From: UBA6100 sp049658145
GTDB lineage: Bacteria > Actinomycetota > Coriobacteriia > Anaerosomatales > Anaerosomataceae
Assembly (NCBI GenBank): GCA_049658145.1
Contig: JBASOJ010000069.1
Coordinates: 1-6,608 of the forward strand
DNA length: 6,608 nucleotides
Direction of reading: 5' to 3'
Every line of letters begins with the position of its first letter. Position 1 is the first letter of the stretch. The position numbers were made by a program, and so were the translations under genes. The notes under the pieces were generated by a model. The model was given only the letters and a program-made list of their open reading frames with translations, was not told the DNA's origin and searched no databases. Below, one piece after another: positions 1 through 6,413 of this stretch.

Positions 1-32
1 GTAGCCCGATTTCGCACTCGAAATCGGGCTAC
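1..32. terminator. Perfect 14-bp hairpin, possible bidirectional terminator
   Basis: Bases 1-14 (GTAGCCCGATTTCG) are exactly complementary to 19-32, with the 4-base loop CACT. The stem is long and perfect, as in strong intrinsic terminators. No T-run follows on the plus strand (next bases TCAGG), and the minus-strand exit lies outside the window, so terminator function is inferred from the hairpin alone. It could end a gene lying to the left of the window or read-through from the minus-strand operon that stops at 279. A repeat-element end is the main alternative. Confidence 0.5.
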
Positions 33-56
33 TCAGGCCTGTGACCTGCGAACAAA

Positions 57-84
57 TGGTGCCCCCAAGGGAATTCGAATCCTG
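57..84 (-). other. tRNA 3'-end remnant, candidate attachment-site core
   Basis: Read on the minus strand, this stretch has the layout of a tRNA 3' end: a T-loop TTCGAAT (79-73), the T-stem strand TCCCT (72-68), a 7-base acceptor strand TGGGGGC (67-61), discriminator A (60) and CCA (59-57). Only the inner three T-stem pairs are kept. No matching 5' acceptor strand (GCCCCCA) or anticodon arm is visible further along, so this is not a complete tRNA gene. Tyrosine recombinases commonly use the 3' end of a tRNA as their attachment core and leave such a partial copy at one end of the inserted DNA. The att interpretation is an inference from that pattern. Confidence 0.5.
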
Positions 85-112
85 ATTGTGCTTGTGACTA
101 TTGGTACCAACA

Positions 113-150
113 GTCACCGTGTATTCCGGCGACAAATCGAGCGACAAATC
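113..150 (+). repeat. Left copy of a 38-bp direct repeat with tandem 12-mers
   Basis: This stretch matches 6376-6413 in the same orientation without gaps, 31 of 38 bases identical. Its right part is two tandem 12-mers, CGGCGACAAATC (127-138) and GAGCGACAAATC (139-150). It begins about 30 bases from the tRNA-like remnant. Short tandem repeats beside an attachment core are typical of arm-type binding sites for tyrosine integrases, which is my preferred but unproven reading. A remnant of a shared coding sequence is possible, because the two copies also match in translation. Confidence 0.5.
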
Positions 151-278
151 CGGGGCGCGATCCCAGGATGTGTGTCTCTGTCAAACTCGAAGTGTTTCAC
201 GACAAGAAGAAGGCTCGATGGTGCAGTTCAAACTTGAACCTACGCTCCTTCTGTTGTGACCTGGCAGGGGCCCGCATC

Positions 279-2779
279 TCAGTTCCTCAGGTTCGCACCT
301 GCATCGTGGACGGGATCCGTGACCTTGATGATGTCGGATGCTGAGAACACTTGCCCGTTCACCTTCCCGGTTACGAGCAGAGTCTGCTCACCCGGATCAA
401 GGATCGCCTCCAGCGCTGCCCGGTCGAATGCGACCTGTACGTCAGCTACGCCGTTCGAGTCTCCATCGGCGAGCGGAGCATCACCGGTGACGGGCAGGAC
501 CACACCGTTGACCTTGAGTTCGGTCACGGTGATCCCGCCGGCAGGCAGTTCGTCGGGGAAGGACAGGTGGGCCGAGATGCTCTGTCCCTCACTCTCGAGG
601 TTCAGCGTGCGGGGCTCGACGCGCAGTTCGGCGCTCACGGCAGGCGTCTCGATGATGTCACCGATTGCGGCGAGAATCGCGTCAACGAGTTCACCAGCGT
701 TGTTGGCAGTGAACGTGCGACCACCGCTGCCTTCGGCCAGCCCGTTGAAGTACCAGACAGTGGTGGATTCCCCACCGACGACGATGGGATAGATCGTTAT
801 CGGGTCGGCCGCATACGCGGCATCCAGTACGTCCTGCATCTCGTACCCGGTGAAGGGCTCGGGGTCGTGCGGGGCGCGTCGCCGATGAGGATGATGTACT
901 TGTTCGGCTGTTGTCTCCAGCCGCCGAGGGAGGCGCCATCTATTGTGTGCATGAGTGCCGAGTAGACTGACTCCTGCCAGTCGAGGCCGTTCCCGAGATT
1001 CAGGCTCCGAATTCCCGCGGCGATCGCCGTCTGATCGCTCGTAAAGTCGAGCACATCGTGGTAGGGGTAGTCCCAGTAGGTGCCGTACGGCCACTGTGGA
1101 AAGTCACGGTAGTCAACAACGGCCACTCGTGCGTCAACGTCCTCTAGCGACGCGCCTATCTGGGTCGCTGCTTGCTTCGCCGCGGCGATGTCATCCCACA
1201 TGCTGCCGGTAGTGTCTATGACGAAGGCAAGGTCGATGGCCCCTCCCGGGACACCTACGTCGACGAAGACCGGGCTCGTGAAGGCGTGCTTGCCGTTCGT
1301 GCCCGTGGCCTCGATACGAATCGCGCCACCGTCCGTCGCCGTTACGGGGATGACGAGTCCGCTTGCTGCGTTGTCGTCCGCGTGCACGTGTTCGCGCACG
1401 GTCCTGCCGTTGTACACGAGCGTCACCGTGCTGAGATTCTGACTTGTAGGCCAGTCGACACGCACGGGAAGGCTTTCGCCGAAGCTGGCGCGCACGTGCT
1501 CGCCGATGCCCCGTCCCTTGATGTCGCAACTTGCGAAGATTCCGTCGCTGACGACCGTCTGCCCGTTCCTGATGCCGGCAAGGATAGCAGTCTTGCTCGT
1601 GGAGCCGCCCGTGTACACATACGTGCGTTCCTGACCGATGTCACCGGCGCTGTGAGCGTCGCTGCTGCCCATCCCCGCGCAACCTGCCCGGCCCGCGATG
1701 AGTCCGTCCCAGCGTTCACGCAGCCCTGCGTCGCTGTCCGACGGCCATCCGTCGCTCAGGATCTCGAGGCCCGCATCGCCGCTGGCGTCCCACTCCGACC
1801 AGCCCATCGTGTAGTGGTTCGGGTGGGCGATGATGCCTATGCCACCTGCGGCATTGACTGCGTCGATGATGCTCTGGTGCGTGATGCCTGTCGGGTCGAT
1901 GTAGTAGTTGGGCGAGTACCCGAGGTAGTGACCATCGGCCGAGAGGAAGACGTGGTTGATGGGGTACTCCTGACCCATGATGGTCCTCACGCCGGTCTCA
2001 TAGGTGGCCGCGTCGCATTCGCTGAGTTCGGTGCCGAAGTCACGCGCGGTCATCTTGTCCGCGTGATCCGTGATGACCATGAAGTCGAGTCCCGTTGCAG
2101 CGGCTGCCGCCGCGTCTTCGGCCACGGTGCCCGAGCCATCGGAGTATTCCGAGTGCACGTGACCGTCGCCGGCAAGCCAGCCGACTGGCGCATCGGCGTA
2201 CGCAGCGATACCCACCGTTGTCGAGCTTGTCACCATGACCGGAGCGGCATCGACCGTGAAGTGTGCCGTCGCCTTTACCGTGACGGTCGTCTCGTTGGAC
2301 GCGGTCATCAGCTCGCGTGGTGTCGCGTTCGTCTTGACCTTGCCGATGTGCGCGCGAACGTCGCCTGCCGCCGTGCTCCTGTTGGCCGGCGAGGCACTCA
2401 CGTCCGAATCGACCCGCCACAATGCCGCTAGATCCGATGTGACGGATGGGACTGCCTTTCCGATGTCGAAGCGCTCGTAGCGTGTGCCGGACTGCACCTC
2501 TATGTAGTCGAGTGTGACGACTTGAGCCTCAGGGAGGCCGTTCGCGTAGCGGATGTCGATGGCGAAGGGTGTGTCTGTCGTTGCTACGGACGCGGGCGCG
2601 TCCACCATCAGATTGAGGCCGGCGGCAAGAGATCCTGGAGACCCTTCCGGATACTCCTGCGATGGCCCGGCGATAGGCGGAACGCCGTCAAGACCGCCTG
2701 CCGTCGCGGGTAGCGCAAGTAGCAGGGCGACGGCAGCGAGTGCCGCCAGGAACTTCGACAGGAACGTTCGGTCAACCAT
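279..2779 (-). CDS. Exported CehA/McbA-type PHP phosphoesterase-VWA fusion (one frameshift)
   Basis: The ATG at 2779 follows a good AGGTGAGG site. Uninterrupted reading gives 660 residues to 797. Restoring one base in the G-run at 871-874 joins it to a second frame ending at 279, for about 833 residues. Visible parts in order: a signal peptide (about 1-28); a beta-rich N-terminal domain (about 50-195); a PHP metallohydrolase domain (about 200-420) with HVH (207/209), SDG (213-215), ITDH (236-239), QEYP (270-273), AHPNH (318-322) and SSDAH (372-376); a VWA domain (about 514-710) with the metal-site motif DTTGSM (522-527); and a C-terminal domain starting near VEPRTLNLESEG, of a type I recall next to other extracellular domains. 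The metal ligands of the PHP site look intact. CehA and McbA are carbaryl hydrolases, but most relatives have unknown substrates, so hydrolysis of a phosphoester or other ester at the cell surface is inferred. No membrane anchor or sorting signal is seen at the C-terminus. The gene is last in a three-gene operon and starts 10 bases after its neighbour's stop. Confidence 0.88.
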
Positions 2780-2787
2780 GGTGCCCC

Positions 2788-2795
2788 CCTCACCT
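2788..2795 (-). promoter_or_regulatory. Ribosome binding site overlapping the upstream stop codon
   Basis: On the minus strand AGGTGAGG lies 8 bases before the ATG at 2779 and contains the TGA stop (2792-2790) of the preceding gene. The overlap supports this start and suggests translational coupling between the two genes. Confidence 0.75.
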
Positions 2796-4151
2796 CGGAT
2801 GTACCTTGACCCCTCTCAGCCTCCCCGCCAGAGCGCCGATGAGCCCCCAGCTCACCCAGCTGACGGCGGCGGATGCGTAGAGCCGTATGAGCGCCAGTGC
2901 CTCCCACGTGGTGGACTCCCTGCTGACCAGGAGTGCGGCGAGCGGCTCGAACACGAGATGATTCGCGACCCAGCCGGCAGCCGACAGCAGTTTGCCAAGC
3001 GTGCCGAAGACGCCGATCGGCACGCCTTCGACGGCGGCCGCGAGCCAGCCGAGGATTCCTGCCGCCAGGGCTCCGGCGATCGCGCCCATCGAGAATGGGC
3101 CGAGCATACGCTGCCGAGCGGGGGAACTTGTCTTGCGGCGCCCGTCTACCGCAAGCGTTCTCAGGTATGCCATCAGCGCGAAGACGACCGCAGGCACGAG
3201 GACCTGGACGACGGCAACGGGTACCGCGCCGAGACCGAGACGCGCCAGGTGGTGTTCGCCGAGCGCCTCGATGTCGAAGGTGGCTTCCAGCCAGCCCAGC
3301 GAGAAGTAGACGAAACCGGCGACCGCAGTGGCGGCGCCTATGACGAGCGCTCGCTTTCCCAAAGCCCCCCGCAGACCCGCATAACGTGAGCCGAGTGTAC
3401 GGCCTCCGGCGTGCGTGTTCAAGGGGATGTGCTGGTTCATAACATCCCGTACACCCAGGTCCAGATACATGCCGCACACATGCCTCAGGGCCTCGGGGAG
3501 TCGGTCAGTGAATGCGATCCAATCGAGTTGCATGAGATCGGCTGCCTTGGCCTGCCACTCCGGGGAGACCCATGGCCAGGCATCGGGCCAGTGGGTGTGG
3601 ACGTGTCCGTCTCCCCTGACCCAACCGTCGAAACTCGCTGGTTGGGCCTGTATCAGCATCAATCGCTGCTCGACGATGACTCGACTCTCGCCCCCTTCGA
3701 CCACGGTGGCCTCGAACGTCAACGGCAGGGTGCCTCCCACGGCAAGTCCTGGGTCGAGATCACACGGCCGGAATTCGACTATCGCGTAGGCGATGTTCTC
3801 GGCGACTTCAGTGTCGAGCAGCCGTTGCTCTGAGTACGTGGCTGCCGAGGACCCCTGGGTCGCTATGTCCTTCAAGCGGCGCACAGGCTTCGATATCGAC
3901 GAGACTGTCTTGCCGATAGTTGCCGTCAGCTTCTTACCGTTCGCCCTTAGCGTCACTTCTGCAACAGTGATGGCTGCGTCTGGCCGCAATTCGGCGACGG
4001 CGATCGCGGCCCAGCACGTCGTCTCGGTGCTCCCGACGACCTCGGGCACATCGACCACAATCTCCGTAGAGCCTAGCGGTAGGTCGGTGATCTCATGAGC
4101 TGGAACCGCCGCAGCGAATGCAGGTTGCAGGACTACTACGACGACTAGCAC
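2790..4151 (-). CDS. Chimera of a truncated exported PHP domain and a polytopic membrane domain
   Basis: From GTG at 4151 this encodes 453 residues. Residues 1-15 are the hydrophobic part of a signal peptide. About 25-170 is a beta-rich domain resembling the same region of the neighbouring VWA fusion. About 176-217 begins a PHP domain with GDGHVH (180-185) and LDWIAFTDR (209-217), where the usual final His is Arg. The rest of the PHP fold, with its later metal ligands, is missing, so hydrolase activity is unlikely. From about 262 the protein has about four or five membrane segments (roughly 266-287, 305-330, 350-373, 376-400, 418-445). This half is paralogous to the membrane protein encoded at 4190-4765, and both end with a similar W(V/L)SWG segment. 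Met238 (ATG at 3440) could be the original start of a separate membrane protein. The GTG has no ribosome site and leaves the signal peptide without a basic end. In frame, the codons from 4181 read ERKRIWLLLAV, a proper signal-peptide start, but the codon before them is GTT. The true start is therefore uncertain. Confidence 0.72.
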   Translation of the reverse strand: MLVVVVVLQPAFAAAVPAHEITDLPLGSTEIVVDVPEVVGSTETTCWAAIAVAELRPDAAITVAEVTLRANGKKLTATIGKTVSSISKPVRRLKDIATQGSSAATYSEQRLLDTEVAENIAYAIVEFRPCDLDPGLAVGGTLPLTFEATVVEGGESRVIVEQRLMLIQAQPASFDGWVRGDGHVHTHWPDAWPWVSPEWQAKAADLMQLDWIAFTDRLPEALRHVCGMYLDLGVRDVMNQHIPLNTHAGGRTLGSRYAGLRGALGKRALVIGAATAVAGFVYFSLGWLEATFDIEALGEHHLARLGLGAVPVAVVQVLVPAVVFALMAYLRTLAVDGRRKTSSPARQRMLGPFSMGAIAGALAAGILGWLAAAVEGVPIGVFGTLGKLLSAAGWVANHLVFEPLAALLVSRESTTWEALALIRLYASAAVSWVSWGLIGALAGRLRGVKVHPR

Positions 4152-4189
4152 CGCGAGCAGTAGCCAGATCCGTTTCCGCTCAACCCTCG

Positions 4190-4765
4190 CTACAAGCCCC
4201 CCCTATCATCACGATGAGCCAGACCCGCCAACGCCCCGAAAGCGGCACTGATGGCTCCCCAACTGAGCCAGGTCACAACAATCGCCGACCAGGTTCTGAC
4301 CGCATCCACAAGACCGCCCCCGGCCGCGTCTGCGGCAAACAGTGGATCGAGCAGCGCGTTGTCGACGAGACGGCCTGGCAGCATCAAGAACCGCAGCGCG
4401 CGGCCAATCAAGCCCTCCGCATCGGTCCGCAGAATCATCGAGAGGACGATCAGTACCAGATACGCGATCAGAATGAAGAGCGGCCCACGGACGAAGCTTC
4501 GCAGAGCGCGAGATAGGGCCGACCGCGTCTCCAGGGACTTCCGCCACGCAATCCCCGCCAGAACCGCCAGGGGAGGCGCCGGAGCGAGGTGAACGATCAC
4601 GACCAGGAGCGTAGATAACAGGAGCGGCATCCTGTAGTCCGCACGGTACGAGGCTATGCCGGCAACCGCGTTGAGTCGCCCGAAGAGGCCAAGGAGACCT
4701 GCGCCGACAAGCACGCGTAGTGATTGCCGGAGAGACCCCCCACCTCTGGTCGAATCCTTGGCCAT
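4190..4765 (-). CDS. Small polytopic membrane protein, unknown function
   Basis: ATG at 4765 follows a G-rich site (AGCGGGGGG) two bases upstream, and an in-frame TAG a short way further up excludes a longer form. The product is 191 residues with about five hydrophobic stretches, near 17-38, 47-72, 90-111, a weaker one at 120-145, and 158-183, separated by basic loops such as RKSLETRSALSRALR. I do not recognise a named family. It aligns by eye along its whole length with the C-terminal half of the next gene: the R-x-LV-x-A start, a long second segment followed by a basic loop, an acidic-proline turn before the last segments (LLDPL here, VFEPL there), and a final T/S-W-L/V-SWG helix. It is first in the minus-strand operon, 38 bases before the next annotated start. 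Its stop lies just after a seven-G run at 4197-4203, so the last few residues depend on that run being correct. A partner or anchor role for the exported PHP proteins is inferred from context. Confidence 0.7.
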   Translation of the reverse strand: MAKDSTRGGGSLRQSLRVLVGAGLLGLFGRLNAVAGIASYRADYRMPLLLSTLLVVIVHLAPAPPLAVLAGIAWRKSLETRSALSRALRSFVRGPLFILIAYLVLIVLSMILRTDAEGLIGRALRFLMLPGRLVDNALLDPLFAADAAGGGLVDAVRTWSAIVVTWLSWGAISAAFGALAGLAHRDDRGGL

Positions 4766-5252
4766 GGCCCCCCGCTCTGGCCGTCCCTACCCCCTGGCAG
4801 CCCGCCTTGTCGCGGCCGGCTGTCACTTCCCTGATTCCCGGCCCGGCTGCGATCTCCTTCACGCTCTCGGCGCGAATCCGACGAACGGACCCGTACGTCT
4901 TCAGCAGCGCCCTGTTGCCGCCGTCCGCACGACACGCACGTCGTCGAGCACCGAGGCACTCTCACCCTTTCCCCGCAACTCGCTGCGGAACTCGATCGCG
5001 GAGCAGTGCGCCTCCACATGGATTCACCCCATCACATGCGCAGATGCAGGACCACCCGAGCAGGGTGCAGGCTCACCCGAACCCGAAAGTAGCGGCTGCT
5101 CCTTGCGCCGGACCAAAGACGGGAGCGAGAACACCAGATCCGGCCGCCCCGCGCCCCACCCCGCTCCCGGGCTGCCCTCACCATCGCGAAGGCCGCCACT
5201 ACCCCCATGGCAGCGGCTACTCGATACGCGCTAGAGGATCTGAGCAGACGAT
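4766..5252. other. Intergenic stretch with no convincing gene
   Basis: About 490 GC-rich bases separate the minus-strand operon from the plus-strand pair. Several frames stay open on both strands, but their translations are rich in Arg, Pro and Ser without domains, hydrophobic cores or ribosome sites, as expected from high GC. The stretch should hold the divergent promoters of both operons, but I cannot place a -10/-35 pair with confidence. Confidence 0.6.
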
Positions 5253-5603
5253 ATGGGGATTAGCCGTCACCGCAGTTGTGCATCACAGGCCGCGTCAGCT
5301 TCTGTCGCGGGGTTCTGGGATCATGGCGCACCTACAGTGGCAGCAACGTTCGCGCCTCACTGACAGCGAAGTCATCGCAGAACCAGACCTACGTGATCAG
5401 GCTCTACAGGAAGACGGCCTGGGTGTCCGGTCCCGTGAAGACATCGTCTGCCTGCTCGTCTACACCAAGTGGCTACAGCTCCGTTCGGAGTTTCCCTGGT
5501 GTCGGCAGCGGCACGTACGCTTTTGAGTTCGAGAAGGCGACTGACGCGCAGCACAATAGCATCTACATCACGAGCAACAACGTTCCACCTGTACAACTAC
5601 TAG
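5253..5603 (+). pseudogene. Small exported protein, core intact, ends frameshifted
   Basis: Bases 5318-5584 read as an 89-residue core with the composition of a small secreted beta-rich protein: GSWRTYSGSNVRASLTAKS, then TYVIRLYRK, then GVGSGTYAFEFEKATD, then ITSNNV. From memory this layout (aromatic start, LYR strand, GSGxYxFxFxKA, closing xxNxVxxYxY) matches short exported proteins of unknown function in Gram-positive bacteria. The start and end are broken. After ITSNNV the frame runs on into the next gene, whereas skipping one base at 5585 gives HLYNY and a TAG at 5601-5603, the expected ending. Upstream, signal-peptide-like pieces sit in two other frames: GLAVTAVV (from about 5257) and ASQAASAS (from about 5280). 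Either the gene is decaying or the sequence has indel errors. The start shown is the first ATG in this stretch and is only a guess. The function is unknown. Confidence 0.5.
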
Positions 5604-5630
5604 CACTCCGAGCACAAGTCACACGCCCCA

Positions 5631-5638
5631 GGGAGGTG
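5631..5638 (+). promoter_or_regulatory. Strong ribosome binding site for the VanZ-family gene
   Basis: GGGAGGTG lies 7 bases before the ATG at 5646, and only 4 bases before an in-frame TTG at 5643. The spacing decides for the ATG as the start. Confidence 0.75.
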
Positions 5639-5645
5639 GCATTTG

Positions 5646-6272
5646 ATGTTGAGTCAACTGCTCGGCATGGACGTGTACCTTCTTCCTGTGAGTAGCCTCC
5701 TTGGGTCTGTTCTGTTCTGGCCAACGATCATTGCACTGGTGGCTACCGCTGCGCGTTTCTATAGGACTGGAGCAGGGGGGACGAGGACGTTCTTCGCATT
5801 GGTCTTCGTGCTCTACCTCTCCGTGCTCGTGGAGATTGCCTTCTTCCCTCTCCCTTTCGATTTCCAGGAGATGGCTCTCCTTCAGAGCTCCGCGTCCTAC
5901 ATTCGACCGGAGGCGAACCTGATTCCATTCAGGACCATCTTCATGGCGCTGCAGGACGTGACCCCGATGGGCATCCGTTTCATGATTCGGAACTTCCTCG
6001 GGAACTTCCTTCTTCTCCTCCCCCTCGGCCTTCTCATGCCGATGCTGTTGCCGAACTTCTCCCACTCAAGAAGGGCCTTCGCCTTCGTTGCTGCGACGGC
6101 GTTCTCCCTTGAGTTTCTCCAGTTCTTGGGAACCTTCCTCGTCTTCAGGATCAACTGGAGAGTGGTTGACGTTGACGACATCCTGTTGAATATCCTGGGC
6201 GGGATGCTCGGCTTCCTGTGCTACAAAACCTTCAGTTCGGCTCGACATCGGCTCAAGCCCGAGCGGCAGTGA
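5646..6272 (+). CDS. VanZ-family membrane protein
   Basis: The product is 208 residues from the ATG at 5646, chosen over TTG 5643 because of its better spacing to GGGAGGTG. It shows the VanZ-like order: membrane segments at about 18-39 and 48-71, then the signature NLIPF, then a third segment NFLGNFLLLLPLGLL (about 111-125) with the conserved N and G positions, then SLEFLQF in the fourth segment, then VDVDDILLNILGGMLGF (about 173-189). The family is named for VanZ of the vancomycin-resistance transposon, linked to low-level teicoplanin resistance, but most members are uncharacterised. Nothing here points to glycopeptide resistance: no vanH, vanA or vanX homologue is present. It follows the small exported protein by 42 bases and may be co-transcribed with it. 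Base use and frame are clean, in contrast with its upstream neighbour. Confidence 0.88.
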   Translation: MLSQLLGMDVYLLPVSSLLGSVLFWPTIIALVATAARFYRTGAGGTRTFFALVFVLYLSVLVEIAFFPLPFDFQEMALLQSSASYIRPEANLIPFRTIFMALQDVTPMGIRFMIRNFLGNFLLLLPLGLLMPMLLPNFSHSRRAFAFVAATAFSLEFLQFLGTFLVFRINWRVVDVDDILLNILGGMLGFLCYKTFSSARHRLKPERQ

Positions 6273-6411
6273 ACTCAGAGACACACAGCGCACCCTCGAG
6301 GGAGACGCCGACTGCGCGGGCTCGAGCGCACCCCAGATCCCCCGCCAGGCAGCACGCGCGAACCTCCTCCCAATGGTCACCATGTATTTGGGCACCAAAT
6401 CGGGCAACAAA
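6273..6411. other. Convergent intergenic stretch
   Basis: These 139 bases lie between the plus-strand VanZ-family gene and the minus-strand helicase, whose 3' ends face each other. A 10-base palindrome, CCCTCGAGGG (6293-6302), is the only clear symmetry, and it is too short and lacks a T-run for an intrinsic terminator. The right end carries the second copy of the 38-bp repeat. Confidence 0.5.
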
Positions 6412-6413
6412 TC
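6376..6413 (+). repeat. Right copy of the 38-bp direct repeat with tandem 12-mers
   Basis: This copy matches 113-150 at 31 of 38 positions without gaps. It contains the tandem 12-mers GGGCACCAAATC (6390-6401) and GGGCAACAAATC (6402-6413). It touches the stop codon of the minus-strand helicase (6414-6412), so it lies directly behind that gene's 3' end. No tRNA-like remnant is seen beside this copy. Confidence 0.5.

Noticed and set aside
127..150. Tandem 12-mers as a CRISPR fragment
   Set aside because: The units adjoin directly with no spacers, and only two occur at each edge.
54..156. A complete tRNA gene on the minus strand
   Set aside because: Only the 3' part fits. The best 5' candidate (CGCCCCGG near 150-157) pairs poorly with the acceptor strand, would make a tRNA of about 100 bases, and there is no D-arm or anticodon stem between.
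226..239. Inverted repeat GTTCAA-AC-TTGAAC as a regulator site
   Set aside because: The arms are only six bases and lie downstream of the operon's last gene with no promoter context. Chance occurrence is likely.
1172..2431. Long plus-strand open frame (419 residues) opposite the PHP-VWA gene
   Set aside because: It is antisense to a gene with clear PHP and VWA motifs, and its translation is rich in Arg, Val and Asp with no domain. It is a by-product of high GC.
2553..3389. Plus-strand open frame of 278 residues
   Set aside because: It lies opposite the membrane domain and the junction of two well supported minus-strand genes and has a low-complexity, charged translation.
4720..5526. Plus-strand open frame of 268 residues across the intergenic stretch
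   Set aside because: The translation is Pro/Arg/Ser rich with no recognisable fold, it has no ribosome site, and it overlaps both the membrane gene and the small exported protein core in other frames.
6293..6302. Palindrome CCCTCGAGGG as a terminator for the VanZ gene
   Set aside because: The stem is at most five base pairs with no room for a loop, and no T-run follows.
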